Shown: positions 51,700 to 61,131 of the stretch, piece after piece | Layout: every line of letters begins with the position of its first letter | How positions within the stretch are numbered: position 1 is the stretch's first letter | Source of the DNA: Telopea speciosissima | Lineage: Eukaryota; Streptophyta; Magnoliopsida; Proteales; Proteaceae | Direction of reading: 5' to 3' | NCBI RefSeq assembly: GCF_018873765.1 | Contig: NC_057922.1 | Location: 9,747,563 to 9,811,562 of the forward strand | DNA: 64,000 nucleotides | Made by a program: the position numbers and the translations under genes | Notes under the pieces: generated by a model | Database searches by the model: none | Seen by the model: the letters and a program-made list of their open reading frames with translations, nothing else | Told to the model about the DNA's origin: nothing

Positions 51700-54600
51700 A
51701 TGGAAGGTGAACTGTAAGTAGTATATCTATCTTCATATATGGTGTGTTATTAGGCTTACTAGCTTATTAATTGATTGGTTTTAATTGATTAAAGGTCTCT
51801 TCTTCTTATAATTGTGGATATATGGCTTCAGGTTTGAAACAAGTGAGACGTTGGCAGAATTTCTTGGTTCAACACAATTGCTGTCAGAATCATGGAAGCT
51901 CTGCAACCTTGCCAACACTACAGCACCTCATAGCCTGGTCGTGGATCAAATTGAAGAAGTGGGTTACGTAGCTTTTTCCGGTGTACAATCGGTGATCGGA
52001 GATAATTTGGTGGCGTTTGAAGAATCATCGTCTTCTGATGGAGTTAGTTGTAGTAATGGTAATGGGCCTTTTTCATCATCTTGTAACAGAGAAGATGGAG
52101 AAGAACCTGCCATGGTTCATTCTGGGTTCTTGAATGTCTTCTTAAATATGTATCACAGTCCTATCTTCCGCAGTCAGGTACTTGCTTAATTATAGTTTTC
52201 TTTCTCTTAATTACTACTTCTCTATCTTGTTTTAATTTTCATTACCAGCTGCTACCTTACTTAATTAAGTGTTATTAATGCTGTTAATGAAATAGTATTC
52301 TTCAGTTTCCTGGGTGATTTCTCTATCTCAATTTGATTCTATAGTTTCTTCCATTTACACAATCATAACGACGAAAATTTTATTATTTTCTTCTCTAAAC
52401 TCCCTTCTCTTCCCTTTACTTTGCAATCAGACGGACTGAAGGAGCCATAGCGGCATAGCCCATAGGGAATCTGTGCCCCTCACTTGATTTTCCTGATTAA
52501 GAATGTAATCACTACTTATTCCCAACTACTCTAGGAAATGACGTTTCTCAACATATAAATCGAATCGAAATCAATTGAACCTGATCCGGGTTTGAAAACC
52601 CTGATGGAGCAGAAAGTTTCCAAATTAAGGAGGCAAGTCTGTAAATATACTGAGATGCAGGGAGCAGGGATCAGGATCGTCTCCAGGGAGCCCAGTGCCC
52701 AGGGGGTTTCCAGGGGGAATCAAGCGGTTGAGCTGTGTCGTACACATCTCGACACATGCCTAAGGATGTGTACGACACAACCCAACGGCTGACAGCACCC
52801 TAGGTGTGCTAGGCTCCCTGCAGACGAGCTAACAGACCATTAAAAACATAAATAACTAAATCTCACTATATTTACAAACATGTCCAAAAAGATATCAATT
52901 TTGAAAAGAAAAATGGAGAATTGCTCTCTCTCTCAAACCGTTTAAAAAAGTTACAACTAACCTAAAAAAAGTTATAAAGGGGAAAAAAGATCATAATCAA
53001 TTAATCATGCTATTTATCTTTTTATCTTTTGTTCTCCAACTATCCAACCGTTTTTGAATTCTCAGTTCTTCTTGAGCCCACCACGGCACCACCAACCCAT
53101 GGGCGGTGGGTTAGTGTGACTTTCGCCTGAACATCTTGTGTCGGGTAAGGAAGGGTTCAGGTTGGTGCTGGGCCCCTCTCTCTCTCTCTCTCAAAGACCC
53201 AAATGTATTTGATCCGTCCAAATACTGAATCAGATACTGCCTGCCATACCCATACCCACCAATTTCAACTGACAACAGTACTATAAAACCAACCAGTCAA
53301 TCTCAAGGGAAAGACCAACTGGTAAGTCAATGGGCCCACATAGAGACATTGATACGTCCCCCAGGCCCACTTTGAGACAATTGATTGTAGGCCCAACACT
53401 GCTCATCCATGGACCATTTGATGGCTACAATGGGATGTTCACACCACACGTTCCAAAACTTAAAAAAGTAAATTTGTTTCTTTTCTTTTTTACTCATTTT
53501 TTGATTGATTGATACTTAAAAAAGACTCAGAATCTTCTGAGACTTTATTAGATTGGATGAGACATTAATCTCACATTGGATTTGCATGAAGCATGATGGA
53601 AATCATGGAATGAATGCTTCTAAACTCATATTTAGTTGCTCCTAGTCTTTCTTAATTTAAAAAAAAAAAATTAATTAATGCTTCTGCTAGGGAAAGAGTT
53701 GAGATAATTATTCTAGCAATATTGACCTGAAGGGAAGGTTTATAGCTCTCACAAATAACATCTTCTTGGCAAGAAATAGAGCCGGGTTCGATCGAAGCTG
53801 GATGAACCAGTTTGTTCTAAGGTTAAAGTCGGTAGCACTCCACCCGATTGGGGGTAGGACTCTCTCTCTCTCTTGGGTCTAGAGTTTTAGGAATCGGTCT
53901 TATCCTGATCGGTTAGGAATCAGGATTGGAGACCACCAATACCAGTCTAGATCAGGCGATCCCTGAAATCATCCTTGGGTCTTCTCCCTCTACGTTCTCC
54001 TTAAAATTCTTTCTTCTTCTTCTTGACCCACTAGCCAACGCTATTGAATGGGTGGAATCTTCAGTCCTTGATGGGTTACTTGAATTTCCTGTTATTGTCT
54101 TGAGCTTTAATATCAGGTAAGGGGAGGTTGGGCCCCTTGTGGGCCAAAATGAACTTCATCCGGTCCAGTCTCATTTCTGAAACCGACAATTGTGAAGTCA
54201 ATGGACCATAATAATTGACTATTCCCGGCCCACTTGAGTCAATTATAGATAGAGCTAGGCGAAAGCCGGAAAACACGGCTCATCCATGGATATAATGGGG
54301 CACTCTACACGGTCCAAAACGTGTTTCTTTTGTGTCATTTCTTTTGAAGGTGCAAAGAAAGGTAAGGTCACAACTCATGATTTGATTGATACATGAAGAA
54401 CCCAATTGAGAGATCAATTTGATTTCATCAATCTTCCATGTGGTTTGGTATTGCTTGACATGACCCACTTTTATCTTCTTGGTCAAAGAAGATTAACACT
54501 CTATCTTGAGTTAGGACCAATAAGATCTTCTCTGCAAGAAAACCGAGCCGGTTTGAAGCTGGCTGAACCAATTTGTTCCAAGGTTTAACATTCACCAATT

Positions 54601-56342
54601 CCTAACTCAAATGAGAGATTACAGAACAGAGATCACATAGTTCAAGTAACAACTTTTGTTGGTAATCTTCACTGGTTTGTGTATGTGTATGTGTAGATGG
54701 AGGCAATGATGAACAGAAGCAAGGCAGTGATTATTACAGGACACTCAATTGGAGGAGCAATTGCTTCTCTTACAGCTCTTTGGTTGCTCTCTTCTTTACA
54801 ATCTTTTTCGTCTCCCTTGTCGATCCTCTGCATCACCTTTGGGTCTCCACTGCTAGGGAATGAGTCTCTCTCAAAAGCAATTCTCAGAGAAAGATGGGGA
54901 GGAAAGTTCTGTCATGTGGTCTCAAAGGATGATCTTGTGCCAAGACTATTCTTTGCACCAATAGCCTCCATTACTTCACAACTTAACTATTTACTACAGC
55001 TCTGGCAATTCTCCATGACATCTCCACAGTTGGGTCAACAACTAGCAATGCAATTAACTGAGGAGGCTAGAATTGAATTCTACCACTACATCTTAAGCCA
55101 TGTTGCAGCAGCAGCAGCAGCAGGAGGAGAAGGTTCAATGAATAGTTCATATAGGCCTTTTGGGAGTTACCTCTTGTGTTCTGAAAAAGGAGCAGTTTGT
55201 GTTGAGAATGCAACAGCTGTTGTTCAAATGCTGCATTTGATGTTTATAACGAGTTCACCGAATTCTATCATCGATGATCATCTCAAGTATGGAGATGTTG
55301 TAGCGAAAATCTCACAACAGTTTCTAAAGAGCAGAAGCTTCACAGAAGGGGTTCTTCCTGGGTCAAGTTATGAAGTGGGGATTTCACTAGCATTGGAGGC
55401 TTCTGGGATAGTAGGCCAGGTAATTTTTTGAGCCTTGCCACTTTCCTTTATATAAAGTATTGATCAAACAACAATTCTACATAACTATAACTATATTTTG
55501 TTTCTGGATCAATGTAGGACTTGGTTGCTGAGCATGCCAGAGAATGCCTAAAGATGGCAAAACAGATGGGTCAAAGGCCAAACCTGAATAGTGCTAACCT
55601 TGCCATTAGTTTAGCCAAGGTAACACCATATAGAGCTGAAATTGAGTGGTACAAGTCACTGTGTGACGAATCTGATGATCAAATGGGCTACTATGACTCC
55701 TTCAAGAACAGGGCAGGAATTTCCAAGAGAGACCATAAGGTGAACATGAACCGATTCATGCTTGCTGGATTTTGGGATAAAGTAATTTACATGCTGGAGA
55801 CTAATCAGCTCCCCCATGATTTTCACTTCCGAGCGAAGTTTGTCAATGCTTCTCATTTCTACAAACTCCTTGTTGAGCCTTTAGACATTGCAGAATATTA
55901 TAAGACAGGAATGCACAAGATCAAAGGTCATTATCTGATGCATGGGAGGGAGAGGAGATATGTGATCTTTGATAGATGGTGGGGGAATAGAAAAGAAGGA
56001 GGTGAAGATAATAGAAAGAGGAGCAAATATGCAGGGCTGACACAAGATTCTTGCTTTTGGGCAAAAGTGGAGGAGGCAAAAGATTGTTTAGACAAAGCAA
56101 GGAGTGAGAGAGATCCATCAAAGTTGGCTCAACTTTGGGAGAACATGAACAAGTTTGAATTTTATAGTAGTCAATTAATTGACAAAAAAGAAGTTTCTAA
56201 AGATGTTGTGGCAAAGAATTCAAGTTATAGTTTGTGGGTGGAAGAATGGAAGGAGTTAAAATACCAGTTAACCCAAATCTCCTATCAGTTCCCAGGTAAC
56301 CTGAGAGGTGAAAGTAGTTCCTTTGCTTTCCCTAGGAAATGA
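51700..56342 (+). CDS. PAD4: PAD4 lipase-like immune regulator, four exons
   Basis: PAD4 pairs with EDS1. In Arabidopsis the EDS1-PAD4 dimer binds TIR-made nucleotide signals and engages the helper ADR1 in TIR-NLR and basal immunity. Exons 51700-51713, 51832-52177, 54697-55419 and 55518-56342 join in phase to 1,908 nt, 635 aa, all at GT-AG sites. The N terminus MEGELFETSETLAEFLG matches PAD4 (FETSE) rather than EDS1 or SAG101. The lipase-like half has GHSIGG with Ser137, DLVPR with Asp199 and DDHLKYG with His315, so the triad equivalent to Arabidopsis Ser118/Asp178/His229 is kept. Exon 4 is the EP domain (YKSLCDESDDQMGYYDSF, LVEPLDIAEYY, CFWAKVEEAKDCL, KNSSYSLWVEEWKELK). The protein is about 90 aa longer than Arabidopsis PAD4, mainly through an insert at residues 204-274, usual outside Brassicaceae. 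It appears intact. Confidence 0.94.
52678..52826. mobile_element. Fold-back MITE in PAD4 intron 2
   Basis: A 149-bp hairpin. The core arms TGTGTCGTACACATC (52734-52748) and GATGTGTACGACACA (52765-52779) are perfect 15-bp inverted repeats. Outer arms also pair imperfectly: CGTCTCCAGGGAGCCCAG with the complement of CTAGGCTCCCTGCAGACG. No clear target duplication was identified. Confidence 0.7.
53316..54590 (+). repeat. Diverged tandem duplication in PAD4 intron 2
   Basis: Two blocks occur twice in the same order. Block A (AAGTCAATGG, GGCCCACTT, CTCATCCATGGA, GTCCAAAAC-like) is at about 53323-53460 and 54194-54320. Block B (GCAAGAAA, GAGCCGG, GAAGCTGG, TGAACCA, TTTGTTC, AAGGTT) is at 53769-53823 and 54534-54585. 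Spacing differs by about 100 bp, consistent with later insertions in the first copy, for example at 53875-53960. Confidence 0.6.
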
Positions 56343-57008
56343 GAGTAAGCAAGCTTGTGTAAATAAATTTTGTTCCATTGCTGTTGCTTTTTCTTCTACT
56401 GAAAGGCTCCTGTTATGTTGCTACTTTATCTCTGTTAGTAGTTATGAAGAGAAAGAACAAATAACTGGGTAGTCACTGTTCTAGTTCTCTTGTATTAGTG
56501 TATTTCTTAGTTAATTCTTAGCTCAATCAGGAAAGGGTAGTTAAACTGACCATTCCTTCAGAACCTGGTGTATATACATTAAAGAAGCCAAAGCATCAGC
56601 TGATCTGTCACCAGTTTCTCTTTGATGGTGTAAATGTGTAAGAGGGTTTGGAAGGGTTGATGGATTGGATTTGAGTTTTGGAACCCAGTCATCATCAAAC
56701 CAACCCAATTCTATCCATTTAATGGCAATGTGAAGAGTCTAGCACATTTTATTCATCATGGATCATCAATTAACTTGAAGTTTTCCTGAAATCAAAGAAC
56801 CTGTACAAGAGCCCTAAAAACGATTACACAAGAACCATAAAATGGATTATGGATTTATGGTGAGCTGCTTATATCTCAGAGTGCCTCTGATGACTGAAGA
56901 GAGCAGAGGAACAATCCAGCCGGTATGGCAAATCTGGGCTGGAACAGACTGAATGGCCAGACCAATAAAATCAGACCAGGAAAAATGAAAAATAGGTGGA
57001 ATAGGTAA
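56343..57008. other. PAD4 3' region
   Basis: About 670 bases holding the PAD4 3' UTR. No gene or mobile element was recognised. Confidence 0.6.
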
Positions 57009-57080
57009 TGAACCTGACGTGAATCGAACACGAAACCTTCTGATCTGGAGTCAGACGCGCTACCATTGCGCCACAGATCC
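57009..57080 (-). tRNA. tRNA-Trp (CCA anticodon)
   Basis: The minus strand gives a 72-nt cloverleaf: acceptor GGATCTG, D-arm TGGCGCAATGGTAGCGC, anticodon arm with loop CTCCAGA (CCA, tryptophan), T-arm TTCGATT and 3' CAGGTTC plus discriminator A. Compared with the usual plant nuclear tRNA-Trp (GGATCCG...CGGGTTC), the acceptor carries a paired change (C:G to T:A), so the stem still pairs. The outermost T-stem pair is T-T in place of the usual G-T, a mild weakening. There is no intron. Probably functional, although a decaying copy cannot be excluded. Confidence 0.85.
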
Positions 57081-58400
57081 ACCTTCTTTATAAATGTAAT
57101 CCAAAACATTTAGATTTAACGCTTAACAGAGCTACTACATGTTGATAAGGGTAAGCATTGGAGAATGAATGAAAAGAGTAGATTTTTATATGACCTTGAT
57201 GCCAAGTAGCCTTAAATGTCTAAAAATAAAGGCAGTTTCTCAATAGGGATGTCACTGAAAAATTGGAGGGTTCTTTTGTAAAATGCTGGTTGGTACTCCT
57301 TGATTGCCAAGGTTAAGAGCTAAATGAGCAATTCGAACATGAAATTTGTAGTGATTAGATTGACAATGGCCTAGGATACTTCTCAAATTTCTAGCTTAGA
57401 GAGGCTCTCAAAGATGAAGCACAAGACTGATATTCTCTCAATCACATTTATCCTTGTCATCGTTACTGCACAAAAAAGGAAGAAACTTCATTTTCTATAG
57501 AATGTTCCAATATTAATTTTGGAAATGGCAACTAATGGACGTGTTAGTGTGAGCATGTAATAATTTTCAGTTAAGCATATCTTAAATTAGATGATCAAAG
57601 ATAAGTATTTTGTAGACACTTCATTTTATCGCTTCAGAAGCATGCACAAACATAATGAAAAAAGTATCTAGGATGGTGTGAGACCTATTTTTATAGTTTT
57701 AGAGATCTCTTGAGACCCGGTGATGATTGAAATCATTATAATGAATGTAACAAAATGAAATTGACCTAAATGCTCTTTGTAGGGTTAATTAGGTCAACAC
57801 TAGTCAAATAACCTTGAAATTGACCAAAATTTCATGTTTTAATAATTAAAATATTAGTATCTAACAATGGCTTGAAAAATAATTTGACCTCAATTTTGGC
57901 ATTTGAGACAACTTTCAATTGGATTTTTCGAATTATTTCGACCAAATTGTTTTTGATTGGGGATGAACTTCTAACTCAGTGGTGGTAAGACAATTGGGTT
58001 TAAGTGCAAAGAAAGTCACAAGTTTGACCCTCCTACCCCTACCCTTTCTTGAAATAATAGTAATAGTGTACTGGTTATAATAATAATTGTGGCTCAGTGG
58101 GTCCTCTTTTGACCCCTAGTGGGTCCTTGTTTGACTCCTAATAGATCACTAACTGGTATGGCATCTAGCACAAAAAAAAAAATAAAAGAGTTGATAATTT
58201 TTTACCATTGAAAAGTGTTGGTAAAAAACTTTCAACAATATATGGAGAATTCGGCTCTCCTCCTCTAGCCATGGCGAGAGTTGGAGGGTCCTGCGCCTGC
58301 CCAGTCAAAATAGAGGTGTTTGGATAATTTTACAGGCAGGCTCCCCTATGAAATGATCAAACCCCCTTGTCGTGAAATTATTTGAAAGCATTTACTTAAA
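57081..58400. other. AT-rich intergenic DNA
   Basis: No coding signal was recognised. Near 57965-58035 a segment reads AACTCAGTGGTGGTAAGAC and then CACAAGTTTGACCC, resembling a degenerate tRNA-derived SINE head. Confidence 0.45.
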
Positions 58401-58401
58401 A

Positions 58402-59470
58402 TTTTTTTTTTTGGTAACTACAAATTCATTCAAATAAAAAGCATGAAATACACAAGGTTTGGATATGATGTATCCAAAACTAAGGAATGGATAACGACCA
58501 ATATGTCGTACATACCATGGACAGGATCTCCCAAGCTAGGATATGGACAAGCAAAATGGTATCCTTAGAAACAAAGCTGTAAACACAGCAAACACCACCA
58601 CTCAACACACGACACATGTCCTTGTGACTAAGGGTTGGCACGGCCGACAAAGCCATGTGAATACCCACCAACATGTCCGGTTCCCACTTTCCCAGATGCC
58701 CGCCTCGTAATCAGAACCCATCGTATTCCGGCCATTGTCGGTTGTGACGCCGTTGAAGTGCTAGTGGTGGGTGACTGAATCTTTGAGCAAAACCGGCATG
58801 AGCCCCGACGCCTCCCAACTCTGGTGCTTGGTGTTGAGCCTCTCAACAGTGAAGGGATCAATTACGAGGTTACCCTTACTGTTGGCGCCGATGATGCGAA
58901 AGCCCCTACGAACGACGGTGAGGTCCTGGCTCCAAACGCATGGAGCTTCTGTCTGGTTCCAAGCGAGATGCACACAGACAAGATGGAAGGATCGGAGTAC
59001 TGGGGAGGTGGAGGAGGAGGCGTTGGGGCTGAAGTTGAGGTGGAGATACAGATCTTAATCTCTCCGGCAACTGCAGCGACATAACTCCCACTAGCGCCGA
59101 TGTCGTGTCCCCTGCCTGTGAAATCTCCATCTCCTCTCACCAATGAAAACCTGCCAAGGACCAACATCGGCGCTTCTGTCGCTTGAGAGGCAGAGACTGA
59201 AGGTGACGATGGCAAAGAAGAAGAGGAGGCTGCGGCGGCGAACGGTTTCTCTGCGGCGAGCTTGGCAAATGAGTCCTGATTCTCCTTGAGGCGGAGGTGG
59301 GGTGCGATACATAGTCGTCCCCCCTCAGCTTTGTTGTCTTCGGCATCATCGTTGTCGTTGGCATCTTCTTCGTTGGGGTTCCAATGATCATGGTAGAGGA
59401 GCTGAGGAGGAAATAAGAGAAAAAGGAAACGAAACACATACTAATGGTGGACAAATAACACGCACGGTGG
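58402..59470 (-). pseudogene. GC-rich decayed gene-like segment ending in poly-A
   Basis: A GC-rich island in AT-rich DNA. On the minus strand several overlapping open frames (59437-58862, 58973-58761, 58674-58480) do not join into one protein. A poly-A run, seen as poly-T at 58402-58413, stands at the low-coordinate end. This layout fits a reverse-transcribed insertion (processed pseudogene or internally deleted LINE) on the minus strand. I did not recognise the parent family from phrases such as GNLVIDPFTVERLNTKHQSW. Strand and class are inference. Confidence 0.35.
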
Positions 59471-59546
59471 CGGACAAGTAACATGCACGACGACGGACAA
59501 GGAACTCACAGCGGCGGAAAAAAAGGAAAAAACCCAAACCTAAGTC

Positions 59547-59564
59547 ATCGCTAGTTCTACCTAA
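59547..59564 (+). repeat. 18-bp direct repeat upstream of NDR1
   Basis: ATCGCTAGTTCTACCTAA, repeated exactly and in the same orientation at 61060-61077. The pair encloses the NDR1 gene and both MITE copies. Confidence 0.85.
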
Positions 59565-59586
59565 AAAAACAAAAATAATAATAGTA

Positions 59587-59708
59587 GGGGAAAAGTTTCG
59601 TACACGGTCGTGTAAACCGTGTACGAAACTTTTTCCACACTGTACTCTTTTTTTTATTTTTATGAAAACCCCCCCTCCTCTTGCCTCTCCGTTTCCTTCT
59701 ACCATTCT
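59587..59708 (+). mobile_element. MITE copy with hairpin, left of NDR1
   Basis: Starts GGGGAAAAGTTTCGTACACG and contains a strong hairpin (AAAGTTTCGTACACGGT pairing with ACCGTGTACGAAACTTT around CGTGTAA). It matches the reverse complement of 60886-61021 up to CTACCATTCT and then diverges, so its far terminus is missing. It lies about 190 bp upstream of the NDR1 ATG, in the promoter or leader. Confidence 0.7.
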
Positions 59709-59900
59709 TCTCCGTCACCGGCTCCCATAATACCTCCTCACCTTTCCTTTCTCGAGCTTCTTCCTCACTTTGACACCTTTCCTTTCGCTCACTCAAATTA
59801 AAAAATTCTCTCACTCTGATTCTTTCTTCTCCGATTTCTGCTCTTCCTTCCCATTTTGATTAATTTCTGTAGTTTTTTTCCTTCTTAAACATACAAATCA

Positions 59901-60703
59901 ATGTCGGAGTTTATGAGCTGCTGCAAGTGTTGCCTGAGCTTCATTTTCTCAGTGGGACTCAGCGCTCTCTTCTTGTGGCTCAGCTTGTGTCCTTCCCTAC
60001 CCACCTTCTCCATCCAAAATTTCTATGTCCCTGCCCTAAACACCACCACCACCACCACCGGCGGCGGCACCACCGTAGCCATCGATTTCATAATCGACAA
60101 CTCCAACAAGTTCAAGGGAATTTACTACGATGACCTCAACATCGCTCTTTATTACGCCCCAAACCTAAACAGCTTCCCCGTAGGAAACGATTCCATGCCT
60201 GGGTTCTATCAGGGACATAAGAAGAAGGCCACCAAGAAGACAACCCTTCAGGAGGCGAAGATTCCTAGGGCAGCGGCGGTGAAGACGGTTTCGTCGAACG
60301 GAACGGTGAGTTTCAGGGTGGATTTGGGGACGAAAGTGAGGTATAAGATCGTTGGCCGGAAGACCAGACGACACAAGATTAAGGTACAGGGTGATGTCAG
60401 TGTTGACAAACAGGGAAAGAAAACCCACAAGAAATCGATTAAGCTGAAATCCGCCGCGCACGGCGGAGGTGGCTGCAACTGGCACTGCTTCTATAGGGTT
60501 ATGGCAAGTTCCATTAAGAAGATGGTAAGTTCTTCCTCTAATCATGGAGTTTTAACAAAGCTGCAAGCCTGCAACAATGGATGGTGGGGAAATGACTCGC
60601 TCAACACACACAAATTTTTTTTTTTTTAACTTACGTTGCTTTGCAGAGTAAGATGGACATGGATTTTGGTTGGTTTGTGTTCTCTTGTAATCTTCAGCTA
60701 TAG
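59901..60703 (+). CDS. NDR1: NDR1 membrane immune regulator (LEA-2 fold)
   Basis: NDR1 is a plasma-membrane protein required for signalling by many CC-type NLRs, with an integrin-like role in wall adhesion. The N terminus MSEFMSCCKCC leads into a transmembrane helix (CLSFIFSVGLSALFLWLSL, residues 11-29). FSIQNFYVPAL, GIYYDDLNIAL, GFYQGHKKKA, NGTVSFRVDLGTKVRYKI and DVSVDKQGKKTHKKSIKLKS follow, matching Arabidopsis NDR1 closely from end to end. I favour two exons: 59901-60524 (ending ATG before GTAAGT) and 60647-60703 (after a T-run and TTTGCAG), giving 226 aa ending FGWFVFSCNLQL; Arabidopsis NDR1 has 219. Unspliced, the frame runs to 60629 (242 aa) and ends in a poly-Phe read from the T-run, which looks artificial. 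The gene lies 3.6 kb downstream of PAD4 on the same strand and between inverted MITE copies. Confidence 0.88.
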
Positions 60704-60885
60704 AGTAATAAGATTTCGGATATCAGATTTCAGATTTGAGGGGAAAACATTTCCATGGAAGTAACTACTAATTTAACAAATTTGATTCACCAAACCCAAA
60801 ATAAATAAAAATAGGGAGAAATAATAGAGTTGAAAAGAGAGATTTTAAAAAGAAGAACATGAATCTGACAACTTTAATAATTGTT

Positions 60886-61021
60886 GGGGAAAGGTTTTGT
60901 ACAGAATGGTAGAAGGTAACGGAGAGGAAAGAGGAGGGGGGGGTTTTCATAAAAAAAAATAAAAATAAAGGGGGGAAAAGTTTTGTACACTGTTTACACG
61001 ATCGTGTACGAAATTTTTCCC
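60886..61021 (-). mobile_element. MITE copy with hairpin, right of NDR1 (inverted)
   Basis: A 136-bp copy that appears full length on the minus strand: it begins GGGAAAAATTTCGTACACG, contains the hairpin and a run of AACCCCCCCTCCTC, and ends TTTTGTACAG...CTTTCCCC-type with inverted termini (GGGGAAAGGTTTTGTACA on the plus strand). It lies in the likely 3' UTR of NDR1 and is inverted relative to the copy at 59587. Confidence 0.7.
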
Positions 61022-61038
61022 TATAATAATAATAATAT

Positions 61039-61077
61039 AAAAAAAAAAAAAGTAATGAAATCGCTAGTTCTACCTAA
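61039..61077 (+). repeat. A-run plus second 18-bp direct repeat downstream of NDR1
   Basis: Thirteen A (61039-61051), then GTAATGAA, then the exact 18-bp repeat ATCGCTAGTTCTACCTAA at 61060-61077. An A-run just before the downstream copy of a long direct repeat is the pattern left by LINE-mediated insertion of a plus-strand transcript. Confidence 0.6.

Positions 61078-61078
<1 letters not shown>

Positions 61079-61130
<52 letters not shown>
61079..61130. repeat. (TAA)n microsatellite
   Basis: About 17 perfect ATA/TAA units directly after the 18-bp repeat. Confidence 0.95.

Positions 61131-61131
<1 letters not shown>

Noticed and set aside
56876-57109. Minus-strand frame with RNGSASDSRSEG
   Set aside because: This is a well-known false translation of a tRNA-Trp gene.
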